From Acidobacteriota bacterium (GTDB lineage Bacteria; Acidobacteriota; Terriglobia; Acidiferrales; UBA7541), in assembly GCA_003224055.1 (NCBI GenBank), contig QHYE01000059.1, positions 22,009 to 86,008 on the forward strand: a stretch of DNA of 64,000 bases, in the 5' to 3' direction. The position numbers were made by a program, and so were the translations under genes. Shown here piece by piece: positions 55,562 to 63,755 of this stretch. The notes beneath the pieces are model-generated. The model made no database searches and was not told the origin of the DNA. It saw only the letters and a program-made list of their open reading frames with translations. Each line of letters begins with the position of its first letter. Position 1 is the stretch's first letter.

Positions 55562-58162
55562 ATGGCCGGAGACGTCAGCAAGCATTTGGAACGCGCCAAG
55601 CGCTTCCTCGAGAAGAACCGCGTCGAGGATGCCATCGAGGCCTATCTAGCCGTGCTCGACGAGGCGCCGCAGCACCAGGAAGCCACGCAGGCGCTCGGCG
55701 ATCTCTACGCGCGGATGGATCAGCCGGAGCGCGCGGCGGTGTACTACGGGATGCTGTTTGACCTGCTGGTGGATCCGAAAGACGAGACAAAGGCCCTGGC
55801 GATTTACAACCGGTTTCTGCGCTCGAATTCAGGAGTGCTGCTACCCGAGCGCATCGCGCGCTACGCCTTCCTGCAGCAAAAACAAAATCATCCCGACGAA
55901 GCGATCGAGCAGTACACCAAAGCGGCGGAGCTTTTCACCACGGCGTCCCGCGAGGAAGATGCGCTTTTTTGCTGGGAGCGCATCGCGCAACTGGATCCTG
56001 AAAACAAGAACCGCCAATTGAAGCTTGCGGAGGCTGCCGAACGCCTGGGGAAAAATGCACTCGCGGCGCGCGCCTTTCTGCGCGCGGGACAGCTTGCCTC
56101 CGCGAGCGGCGGCGCGGCCGACGCCCTGAATGTGCTGGGCCGCGCGCACCGGCTGGCGCCTCAGGAGCGCAGTGTGGCACTCCTTTACGCGCAGGCCAAC
56201 CTGCAATCCGGCAACGCGGTTCGCGCGGCGGCCTTGCTGGAGCCCTTCGCGGGAACCGAGAGCGACGCGATGTTTCTCGATACCTATGGCGACGCGCTCA
56301 TGCGCTCGGGAAATCTGGAGCGTGCCCGGGAGGTGCTGGACCGCCTTATCCTGGAGAAAAAGGAAGGAATGACGCGGCTGTTCGACCTTTCCGACCATTA
56401 CGCCGCCGCGGGACAAGACCAGAAGGCCGTTGAGATTTTGGCGGTGGTGAAGCGGCGGATGTTCGCGGATAAACGCCAGAGCGAATTCGCGGCGTTGACC
56501 GAAGCACTCGCGACCAAGCATTTGCAATCGCAGACTGTTCTCGAGTTTTCTGCTTCCATCTATAACGAGCTCAATCGCGAATCGCAGTATTTCGAGATTT
56601 TGATCAAACTCTTCGACGTGTACCTGCATTCGGGGAATGTGGCGAAGGCGGCGGAATCTCTCGAGCGGCTCGTGGACATCGACGCGTACGACTATCGAAA
56701 TCAGGAGCGGCTGGAATTGTTGCGCGGCCGCGTGGATGAAGCCTATTTGAAACGCGTGGGAAGCCGTCTGGCGAAATCAGGGACGGAGACCGCGGCCCAC
56801 ACGACGCACCCGACTCCGGGGCAGAGCGTGGCGCCGCCACCTCCTTTGAGCGAGGAAGGGCGGAACAAGCAGGCGCTCGAAGACCTGATTGTGCAGACGG
56901 AGATTTTTTTGCAGTATTCGTTGCAGAGCAAAGCGTTGGAGAGATTGCAGAGAATCGCGGCGATGTTCCCCGGCGAAGAAGAACACAGCGCGCGGCTCGC
57001 CAATCTGTACCAACTGGCAAATTGGTGGCCGCCGGGGGCGGTCAAGCCGAAAGCGGAGCCTGCGCCTGCGGCGGCTGCCGCGCCCGCTGCTGCAGCGGTC
57101 GTCGAGCCTGTGCCCACGCCGATTACCGGGAAGACCGGCGTTTACTCGGCGGATACTTTGCGCGATCTCTCCAAGATCTCTGAGATCAATCAGAAGATCT
57201 TCCGGCAGCAGACGCCGCGGGCGATGCTGAACACCGCGGTCAACGAGGTTGGAACGTATCTTCGTGGAACGCGGGCGCTGGCGGTGGTTGGCGCGCCGGG
57301 CCGGCCGCCGGAAATGGCGGCGGAATTTTGCGCGCATGGTGTGAAGCCGGCGCCCGGGGCGCAGGTGGTTTTGCTTCTTGCACAAATGGAAAAGGCTGAG
57401 CCCGATGAACTTGGCGGCCTGATCGCAGATGCGACGGACGGCTCCATCCTGGGTGAATTGGGACTGGAGACTGCGCTGGGCGTGATGATCACGGACAAAG
57501 AGACGCAGATGCCGGCGGGCATGCTGATCATCGGGTATGCCGAGGGCCACAAATGGAAGCCGAATGAGGCGTACTTTTTGCAGGCCATCGGCGATCAGAT
57601 GCTGATGAGCGTCAGCCACACGCGGCTGCGCTCGCTGGTGCGGCGCATGGGAGTTTCGGATGAGCGCAGCGGGCTGCTGAGCCGCAGCTCGTATCAGAGT
57701 TGTTTGCTGACGGAAGCGGATCGCGCGCGGACGCAGGGAACACCGCTGGCTCTGGCGATATTGCAGATTGACCGAGGGGCGGACATTTTGCGGCAGCAGG
57801 GAGAATCGCCGCTGGAACGATTTTTGGAGCAACTGGCGCGGTCGCTCCAGCCGATCGTGAGGCAGAACGACGTGGCAGTAAAGTACACGTCGTGGTCGCT
57901 GGCGTTTATTTTGCCGGATACGACGCTGGCGGGCGCGCAGAATCTTGCCGATAAATTGCGGAGGGCGGCATCCGGCCTGCGGCCGCCGTGGGATTCGACG
58001 CAGATTACGTTGAGCGCGGGAATTGTCGAAGCTGTGCCGAAGCATGAATACGACAGCGAAGACATAGTGACGGATCTCATCAACCGCGCGGAGTTTTCGA
58101 TTGAAGAAGCTCGAAAAAAGGGTGGAGATACTGTCGTGGCGTTGGAAACTCCCAAGCTCTGA
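55562..58162 (+). CDS. TPR - GAF-like - degenerate GGDEF protein
   Basis: 866 residues, no signal peptide. Residues 1-480 are TPR helices (AIEAYLAVLDEAPQHQEATQ, YAFLQQKQNHPDEAIEQYTK and more). An Ala/Pro-rich linker follows, then a GAF-like domain (about 570-700), then a C-terminal domain with the GGDEF fold. The GGDEF motif position reads KYTSWSLAFILPDT, and the I-site is missing, so diguanylate cyclase activity is very unlikely. The final strand ITLSAGIVEA and helix INRAEFSIEEARKKGGD fit the family. Probably a regulatory scaffold. Divergent from the ADOP gene. Confidence 0.75.
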   Translation: MAGDVSKHLERAKRFLEKNRVEDAIEAYLAVLDEAPQHQEATQALGDLYARMDQPERAAVYYGMLFDLLVDPKDETKALAIYNRFLRSNSGVLLPERIARYAFLQQKQNHPDEAIEQYTKAAELFTTASREEDALFCWERIAQLDPENKNRQLKLAEAAERLGKNALAARAFLRAGQLASASGGAADALNVLGRAHRLAPQERSVALLYAQANLQSGNAVRAAALLEPFAGTESDAMFLDTYGDALMRSGNLERAREVLDRLILEKKEGMTRLFDLSDHYAAAGQDQKAVEILAVVKRRMFADKRQSEFAALTEALATKHLQSQTVLEFSASIYNELNRESQYFEILIKLFDVYLHSGNVAKAAESLERLVDIDAYDYRNQERLELLRGRVDEAYLKRVGSRLAKSGTETAAHTTHPTPGQSVAPPPPLSEEGRNKQALEDLIVQTEIFLQYSLQSKALERLQRIAAMFPGEEEHSARLANLYQLANWWPPGAVKPKAEPAPAAAAAPAAAAVVEPVPTPITGKTGVYSADTLRDLSKISEINQKIFRQQTPRAMLNTAVNEVGTYLRGTRALAVVGAPGRPPEMAAEFCAHGVKPAPGAQVVLLLAQMEKAEPDELGGLIADATDGSILGELGLETALGVMITDKETQMPAGMLIIGYAEGHKWKPNEAYFLQAIGDQMLMSVSHTRLRSLVRRMGVSDERSGLLSRSSYQSCLLTEADRARTQGTPLALAILQIDRGADILRQQGESPLERFLEQLARSLQPIVRQNDVAVKYTSWSLAFILPDTTLAGAQNLADKLRRAASGLRPPWDSTQITLSAGIVEAVPKHEYDSEDIVTDLINRAEFSIEEARKKGGDTVVALETPKL

Positions 58163-58195
58163 AATCCAGTTGCCTTCGCGCTGAACAGTCCATGC

Positions 58196-58705
58196 TTAGG
58201 TCATAAGGTCGATAATCTTGCCATCTGGAGTCTTGACCTTAAACTGGGCTGAAGGATTCTTCCTAATCTCATCTCCAATTGCCTTGCGTGCCCAGTCCAT
58301 GTGCGCCGTCAGAATCGCCCGATCTCCGGTTTCCCAGAACTCACCTTCATCCTCGACTTTGAGCTCCCGAAAGAAGGGCTGAATCGCTTTGAGTAAATCC
58401 ACAACTTTCAGGTGGTACTCAATGCCAGCAAACTGCGTCTTTGTGAACTCCTGAATGTACCGTTCCCGGTCAAACTCGAGGCACACCGTATCGCAGTCGT
58501 CATGGAGATGCACTACGATACCCTTGACGGGTCCGGTGTAATCCCAATCCTGTTCATCGCGGACTCTCAGAAGAGTTGTCTCAGCAGACTCGATCGCCTC
58601 GGTAGGCTAATTCTGAATCTTAGCAATAGTGGTTACGGCGGCTATCAAATCCTCATAAGCCGCTTCGCTATGAAGCTCGCCTTCGAAGTGAATCGTGACG
58701 CCCAT
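58196..58705 (-). pseudogene. Hypothetical gene interrupted by an amber codon
   Basis: Read from the ATG at 58705 the frame is MGVTIHFEGELHSEAAYEDL, IAAVTTIAKIQN, then TAG (58609-58607). The same frame continues PTEAIESAETTLLRVRDEQ, WDYTGPVKGIVV, HLHDDCDTVCLEFDRERYIQ and on to DGKIIDLMT. TGG to TAG would restore a 169-residue protein. Without it the residual parts are 32 residues and 105 residues (GTG at 58513). I do not recognise the family, but the sequence is continuous in style across the stop. Truncation by mutation or base error. Confidence 0.6.
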
Positions 58706-58892
58706 TTGTGCGGAGGTGGTTCGCCCTTTGAAAGCCCAAGATCTCCATTCTATCCTACTCGCAACCGGTGGGTCGCAGCAGCCGGTATTGCGGTACAACT
58801 CTCGTTAGAGACTGCGGTTATACCAAATAATTTGTTCTTTTGGTTTTCGACGGTAAACTGTTGAGTTGCGAGTATTGTAAAGCGAGGGATTC

Positions 58893-60080
58893 ATGTTTCC
58901 GACGGATGTGGTGATTGTGGCGGGGTCGCGGACGCCGATGGCGCGGTATACCGGAGCGTTTTCGGAGGTGAGCGCGATCGAGCTGGCGGCGCATGCTTCG
59001 AGAGAGGCGATCCGGCGTTCGAATGCGGATCCGGGAGAGTTTGACCACGCAATTTTTGGCAACGTGATGCAGACGAGCGCGGATGCGCTGTATGGCGCGC
59101 GGCATGTGGGATTGAAGGCGGGGTTGAAGATCGAGACGCCCGCGGTGACTGTGAACCGGCTGTGCGGATCGGGGATCGAAGCGATTGCGCAGGCGGCGCA
59201 GCGGCTGCTGCTCGGTGAGGCGACGATGGTGCTCGCTGGCGGCATGGAAAACATGACGCAGGCGCCGTTTGTGATTCGCGGGGCGCGCGGCGGATTGAAA
59301 CTGGGCGGCGGCGCGCTGGAAGACTCGTTGATGGCGGGGCTGACGGATACGTATTGCGGGCTGCCGATGGCGCTGACGGCGGAAAAGCTGGCGGAGCAGC
59401 ACGGGATTACGAGGAAGGATGCCGATGCGTATGCGCTGCGCAGCCAGCAGGCGGCGGAGGCGGCGTACAAAGCTTGCCGCATCAAAGAGGAGCTTGTGCC
59501 GGTGGAAGTGAAGCAGGGGAAGAAGTCGATTTTGGTGAGCGAAGACGATCACCGGCGGCCGGAAACGACGATGGAGACGCTGGAAAAGTTGCCGCCATCG
59601 TTCAAGAAGAATGGGATTGTGACGGCGGGGAATGCCAGCGGGATTGTGGATGGCGCGGCGGCCGTGATTGTGACGCGGGAAAAATTCGCGAAAGAGCGCG
59701 GATTGAAACCGGTCGGGCGCATCGTGTCGTGGGCCGTGGCGGGAGTGGATCCGAGCATCATGGGGATTGGGCCTGTGCCGTCGTCGCAGAAGGCGCTGAA
59801 GCTGGCGGGGCTGACGCTGGAGCAGATGGATCGCGTGGAAGTGAATGAGGCGTTTGCGGCGCAGTATCTGGCGGTTGAAAAAGCCTTGGGGCTGAATCGC
59901 GACAAGACGAATGTGAACGGCGGCGCGATTGCGCTCGGTCATCCGTTGGGCGCGAGCGGGACGCGGCTGGTGATGACCATTTTGAACGAGCTGCGCCGAA
60001 ATGGATTGCGGTATGGGCTAGCGACCGCGTGCATCGGCGGGGGGCAGGGCATTGCGATGATTGTCGAGGCGCTGAAATAG
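58893..60080 (+). CDS. Acetyl-CoA acetyltransferase (thiolase)
   Basis: 395-residue thiolase. The nucleophile Cys is at residue 91 (TVNRLCGSGIEAIAQAAQRL), with C-terminal GHPLGASGTRLVM His and the second Cys in ACIGGGQGIAM. Condenses two acetyl-CoA or cleaves acetoacetyl-CoA. It forms a same-strand group with a 3-hydroxyacyl-CoA dehydrogenase and an enoyl-CoA hydratase, a C4 acyl-CoA or polyhydroxybutyrate/beta-oxidation module; the acyl-CoA dehydrogenase is not in this window. Confidence 0.93.
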   Translation: MFPTDVVIVAGSRTPMARYTGAFSEVSAIELAAHASREAIRRSNADPGEFDHAIFGNVMQTSADALYGARHVGLKAGLKIETPAVTVNRLCGSGIEAIAQAAQRLLLGEATMVLAGGMENMTQAPFVIRGARGGLKLGGGALEDSLMAGLTDTYCGLPMALTAEKLAEQHGITRKDADAYALRSQQAAEAAYKACRIKEELVPVEVKQGKKSILVSEDDHRRPETTMETLEKLPPSFKKNGIVTAGNASGIVDGAAAVIVTREKFAKERGLKPVGRIVSWAVAGVDPSIMGIGPVPSSQKALKLAGLTLEQMDRVEVNEAFAAQYLAVEKALGLNRDKTNVNGGAIALGHPLGASGTRLVMTILNELRRNGLRYGLATACIGGGQGIAMIVEALK

Positions 60081-60115
60081 ATGAGGTACATGAGGTAGAG
60101 GAAGTAAAGGGCGTA
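60080..60115 (+). repeat. Four imperfect 9-bp tandem units, GTA-ending
   Basis: GATGAGGTA, CATGAGGTA, GAGGAAGTA and AAGGGCGTA are consecutive units starting at the thiolase stop. The same units occur behind the enoyl-CoA hydratase gene (61915-61950). Confidence 0.6.
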
Positions 60116-60242
60116 AAGGAATTTCTTCTCTGGTAGACTTTTGGCACAGGCGAAGAGGGCACGATGTATCGTGCCCCTACGGTACGCAAGTTTCTTGTGG
60201 CTTCTCCTGCGGATGCAGTGGACGGGACTTCCAAGGAAATAT

Positions 60243-61124
60243 ATGGCGATTCAAAAGGTGGGAGTCGTGGGGTGTGGCCTGATGGGCTCGGGGATCGCGC
60301 AGGTGGCGGCGGCTTCGGGATTCAACACCGTGGTGCGCGAAGTGAGCGCGGAGCTGCTGGACAAAGGGCTCAAGAGCATTGACAAGAACCTGAATCGGCT
60401 GGCTGAAAAAGGAACGATCACGGAAGCGGTGAAGAGCGAAATCCGCGGGCGGTTGAAGGGCACGACAAAGATTGAGGACTTGAAGGATTGCGATGTGATC
60501 GTGGAAGCGATCATCGAGCAGTTGCCCGCGAAGCGCGAACTTTTTTCGGCGTTGGATGCGATTTGCCCGACGACGACGATTTTTGCGAGCAATACATCGT
60601 CGTTGACGATTACGGAAATTGCGACGGCGACGAAGAGGCCGCAACGGTTTGTGGGATTGCACTTCTTCAATCCGGTACCGGTGATGAAGCTCGTGGAAGT
60701 GGTGCGGACGATTGCGACGGAGCCGGCCGTGTACGAGGAGATGGTCGCGTTCGGCGCGAAACTCGGCAAAACGCCCGTGCGCGCGCAGGACAGTACGGGA
60801 TTCATCGTGAACCGGCTGCTGGTGCCGTATCTCCTGGATGCGATTCGCGCGCTGGAGGAAGGAGTCGGTTCCATCGAAGACATCGACAATTCGATGAAGC
60901 TGGGTTGCGGGCACCCGATGGGACCGCTGACGCTGCTGGATTTTGTGGGACTGGATACGACGTATTATATTTCGCAGATCATGTTTGACGAATTCAAGGA
61001 GCGGCGCTTCGCGGCTCCTCCGCTGCTGAAGCGTATGGTGCTGGCTGGATGGAACGGGCGCAAATCGGGGCGCGGGTTTTATGATTATGCGGATCCGCAG
61101 AATCCGAAGGCAATGAAGTTCTGA
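60243..61124 (+). CDS. 3-hydroxybutyryl-CoA dehydrogenase
   Basis: 293 residues. Rossmann motif VGVVGCGLMGSGIAQVAAAS, catalytic His in VGLHFFNPVPVMKLVEVV and the C-terminal domain STGFIVNRLLVPYLLDAI are intact. Oxidises (S)-3-hydroxybutyryl-CoA with NAD. ATG at 60243 chosen because the upstream frame is a poor match and homologues start MAIQKVGVV. In line with the thiolase and hydratase genes. Confidence 0.93.
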   Translation: MAIQKVGVVGCGLMGSGIAQVAAASGFNTVVREVSAELLDKGLKSIDKNLNRLAEKGTITEAVKSEIRGRLKGTTKIEDLKDCDVIVEAIIEQLPAKRELFSALDAICPTTTIFASNTSSLTITEIATATKRPQRFVGLHFFNPVPVMKLVEVVRTIATEPAVYEEMVAFGAKLGKTPVRAQDSTGFIVNRLLVPYLLDAIRALEEGVGSIEDIDNSMKLGCGHPMGPLTLLDFVGLDTTYYISQIMFDEFKERRFAAPPLLKRMVLAGWNGRKSGRGFYDYADPQNPKAMKF

Positions 61125-61141
61125 GAGTTCGAAGGACAATC

Positions 61142-61924
61142 ATGGCGTACGAAAACTTGCTCTATGAAAAAAACGACGGGATTGCTTACGTCACGTTCAA
61201 CCGGCCGAAGGTCTTGAATGCGCTGAACCGCAAGACGGTGGAAGAGCTGCATCACGCGCTGCTGCACGCGCGCGACGATGCCGCCGTTCGCGTGGTAATC
61301 CTTACCGGTGCCGGTGAGAAATCATTCGTGGCTGGCGCGGACATCGGCGAGTTGGCGCAGCAAACGCCCGTCAACGGCAAGGAATTTTCGCTTTACGGGC
61401 AGACCGTGTTTCACCTGCTGGAAACGATGGGTAAGCCCTCGATTTGCGCGATCAACGGTTTTGCGCTGGGGGGCGGATGCGAGCTGGCGCTTTCGTGCAC
61501 CATTCGAATCGCGAGCAAGACGGCGAAACTCGGCCAGCCGGAAGTAAAACTGGGGATACTGCCGGGCTATGGCGGATCGCAACGGCTTGCGCGGCTTTGC
61601 GGCAAAGGGGTGGCGCACGAACTCTGCTTGACCGGAGAAATGATTACGGCGGAAGAAGCGCAGCGCATCGGATTGGTGAACCACATTTACGAACCGGCGG
61701 AGCTGATTCCCGCGGCGGAAGCAATGGCGAAAAAAATCATCGCCAACGCGCCGCTAGGCGTGAAGTACACGATGGAAGCGATCGAGCGCGGCGTCGAAAT
61801 GCCCCAGGAAGAAGGGCTGTTCCTGGAAGCCACGCTTTTTGGACTAGCTTGCGCGACGGAAGATATGCGCGAGGGGACGAAAGCGTTTTTGGAGAAAAGG
61901 CCGCCGCAGTTTAGAGGGAAGTAG
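61142..61924 (+). CDS. Enoyl-CoA hydratase/crotonase
   Basis: 260-residue crotonase. Oxyanion-hole and binding motifs: AGADIGELAQQ and INGFALGGGCELALSCTIRI; the catalytic Glu lies in PEVKLGILPGYGGSQRLARL. Hydrates crotonyl-CoA. It starts 17 bases after the dehydrogenase gene and completes the C4 module. Confidence 0.93.
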   Translation: MAYENLLYEKNDGIAYVTFNRPKVLNALNRKTVEELHHALLHARDDAAVRVVILTGAGEKSFVAGADIGELAQQTPVNGKEFSLYGQTVFHLLETMGKPSICAINGFALGGGCELALSCTIRIASKTAKLGQPEVKLGILPGYGGSQRLARLCGKGVAHELCLTGEMITAEEAQRIGLVNHIYEPAELIPAAEAMAKKIIANAPLGVKYTMEAIERGVEMPQEEGLFLEATLFGLACATEDMREGTKAFLEKRPPQFRGK

Positions 61925-61950
61925 AGGAAGTACAGGAAGTAGATGAGGTA
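61915..61950 (+). repeat. Four imperfect 9-bp tandem units, GTA-ending
   Basis: AGGGAAGTA, GAGGAAGTA, CAGGAAGTA and GATGAGGTA begin inside the last codons of the hydratase gene and run into the spacer before ribH. GAGGAAGTA and GATGAGGTA also occur at 60080-60115. Confidence 0.6.
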
Positions 61951-61982
61951 AGGGATCGGAAACGGAGCGACGCGCAAAAGAG

Positions 61983-62510
61983 ATGGCAGAGAAATTACAA
62001 CCCGGCGAAATTCACGGTGACTTGAGTGCCGCGGGATTCCGCTTTGGCGTAATTGTGAGCCGGTTCAACGGTTTTATTACCGAGCGACTGTTGGCGGCCG
62101 CAACGGACGCGCTGGAGCGCGCCGGCGCCGCGAGCAAGGATGTGGATGTGGTGCAAGTTCCGGGAGCCTTCGAATTGCCGCTCGTTTCGAAAAAGGTCGC
62201 GGCAACGGGCAGGTACGACGCGCTCGTGGCCATCGGTTGCGTGATCCGCGGCGAAACTACCCACTACGATTATGTTTGCGCGGAGACTTCACGCGGCTTG
62301 CAGCTCGCACAGTTGGATACAGGCGTGCCGATTATTTTTTGCGTGCTGACGTGCGACACGCTCGAGCAGGCCATCGATCGCGCCGGGCTAAAGGGCGGCA
62401 ACAAAGGATTTGAAGCGGGGCTGGCGGCCATCGAGATGGCTCATTTGTCCCGGAAGCTTCGTGCCAATCCCGCGAAGCTAGCCATCATTCGAAAGCCGCG
62501 GCGCAAGTAG
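61983..62510 (+). CDS. ribH: 6,7-dimethyl-8-ribityllumazine synthase
   Basis: 175-residue penultimate enzyme of riboflavin synthesis, forming 60-mer or pentamer capsids. Signature: IVSRFNGFITERLL (phosphate-ligand Phe), VPGAFELPLVSKKVA, and IGCVIRGETTHYDYVC with catalytic His. No FMN riboswitch is seen; the gene is within a same-strand group and just before nusB, the usual neighbour. Confidence 0.95.
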   Translation: MAEKLQPGEIHGDLSAAGFRFGVIVSRFNGFITERLLAAATDALERAGAASKDVDVVQVPGAFELPLVSKKVAATGRYDALVAIGCVIRGETTHYDYVCAETSRGLQLAQLDTGVPIIFCVLTCDTLEQAIDRAGLKGGNKGFEAGLAAIEMAHLSRKLRANPAKLAIIRKPRRK

Positions 62511-62511
62511 C

Positions 62512-62919
62512 GTGTCCCTCCGAAGAAAATCGCGCGAGTTTGCCATGCAGATGCTCTTTCAGTGGGACATGAGCCAGCAGGATTTTGCGAAGCTGGAAGT
62601 GAAATTCTGGAAGAGCGCCAAGGCGGCCGACAAAACGCGCGAATTCGCCAACGAACTGTTTGAAGGGACGGCGAAAGATGTCGCGGTACTCGACGCATTG
62701 ATCGTAGGACATTCCGACAATTGGCGTTTCGCACGAATGGCGGCCATTGATCGCGCGATATTGCGACTGGCCATCCATGAGATGCAGCAGGCCCAAACGC
62801 CTGCCAAGGTGGTTCTGAACGAGGCCGTCGATCTGGCCAAGAAGTTTTCGTCGGAAGAGTCCGGCGGGTTCGTCAACGGCATCCTCGATTCAGTCCGTAA
62901 GTCTCTAAATATAAAATAG
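62512..62919 (+). CDS. nusB: Transcription antitermination protein NusB
   Basis: 135-residue RNA-binding antitermination factor for rRNA transcription. The N-terminus RRKSREFAMQMLFQWDMSQ and the helices WRFARMAAIDRAILRLAIHE and KVVLNEAVDLAKKFSSEESG are characteristic; the C-terminus FVNGILDSV is complete. GTG start one base after the ribH stop, the classic ribH-nusB pair. Confidence 0.95.
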   Translation: MSLRRKSREFAMQMLFQWDMSQQDFAKLEVKFWKSAKAADKTREFANELFEGTAKDVAVLDALIVGHSDNWRFARMAAIDRAILRLAIHEMQQAQTPAKVVLNEAVDLAKKFSSEESGGFVNGILDSVRKSLNIK

Positions 62920-63053
62920 TTATACAGGCTTCCAGCTTTTCTCCAAGCGGTCAATTAAATATTGGACCCGGCCCGCGAAACTTTTCCGCGCTCGAAGTGT
63001 TTGATTTCGAAGCATCGGGTTAGTCCCGGAACGATCAACTAAGGAGACGAGAA

Positions 63054-63695
63054 ATGAACGCAGAACGAGTGGTGCGTCGAGGTGTGCTCGCAATTGCTTT
63101 TGCCGGTTTGCTCGCTGGTGGCGCTTATGCCCAGAGCCAGGATCCGAGTTCGCAGCCGCAGGACATCAAAGATGACAAGAAGGACATTCGAAACGACAAG
63201 AAAGATCTCGCGAAGGACCGCGCGGGCCGCAACGCCGATCAACGCGACATCAACAAAGATAAGAGTGACCTGGCGGCCGATCGCAAAGATCGCAATCAGG
63301 ACCAGCGCGACATCAACCACGACCGCCGCGACCTGAACAAGGACCGCGCCGACCGCAACAAGGATCAGCGCGACATCAACAAAGACAAGTCACAGTTGGC
63401 CAGCGACGTGAAGAAGTACGGTGCGAATAGTTCGCAGGCGCAGGCGGATCGCAAAGACCTCCACGCAGACCGCGTTGACCGCAACAAGGACCAGAAAGAC
63501 ATCAATCACGATCGCAAGGGCCTGGCGAAGGACCGTGCGGATCGCAACGCGGATCAGCGCGACATTAACAAAGACAAGCGCGACCTGCACGCCGACCGCA
63601 AAGACCGCAATCAGGACCAGAAGGATATCCACAAAGACAAGAAGGACCTGCACAAGGATCGCAAGGACCTGCGGCACGACAGGCGCGGGCACTAA
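63054..63695 (+). CDS. Secreted highly charged heptad-repeat protein
   Basis: 213 residues. The signal peptide ends AGGAYA|QSQ. Residues 51-213 are seven full 21-residue units plus a partial one, each made of three heptads of the type DLxxDRx-xRNxDQR-DINxDxx. Position five of almost every heptad is Asp. The repeat is nearly free of large hydrophobics, rich in D, K, R and N, and predicted to be a charged helix or disordered. Unit four is divergent (KYGANSSQAQ). AAGGAG precedes the ATG. Function unknown; candidate metal- or stress-binding periplasmic filler. Confidence 0.75.
   Translation: MNAERVVRRGVLAIAFAGLLAGGAYAQSQDPSSQPQDIKDDKKDIRNDKKDLAKDRAGRNADQRDINKDKSDLAADRKDRNQDQRDINHDRRDLNKDRADRNKDQRDINKDKSQLASDVKKYGANSSQAQADRKDLHADRVDRNKDQKDINHDRKGLAKDRADRNADQRDINKDKRDLHADRKDRNQDQKDIHKDKKDLHKDRKDLRHDRRGH
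63204..63692 (+). repeat. Tandem 63-bp coding repeats
   Basis: Seven complete 63-bp units and a partial one, encoding 21-residue modules. Units 1, 3 and 6 share core DNA such as AACAAAGACAAG, while unit four has diverged most. The array has no spacers, so it is not CRISPR. Confidence 0.8.
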
Positions 63696-63723
63696 TTACG
63701 CTTGCGTAAGTGAAATGAAGAAG

Positions 63724-63754
63724 GGCCGCGCGGGGAAACCGTGCGGCCTTTTTT
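63724..63754 (+). terminator. Rho-independent terminator of the repeat-protein gene
   Basis: GGCCGCGCGG pairs with CCGTGCGGCC (one G-U) around a GGAAA loop, followed by six T residues. The group II intron begins two bases beyond the T-run. Confidence 0.88.
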
Positions 63755-63755
63755 G

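Noticed and set aside
61951..61982. FMN riboswitch before ribH
   Set aside because: The spacer is about 30 bases and part of a repeat, too short for the aptamer.
63204..63692. CRISPR array
   Set aside because: Repeats are contiguous, in frame and coding; no spacers.
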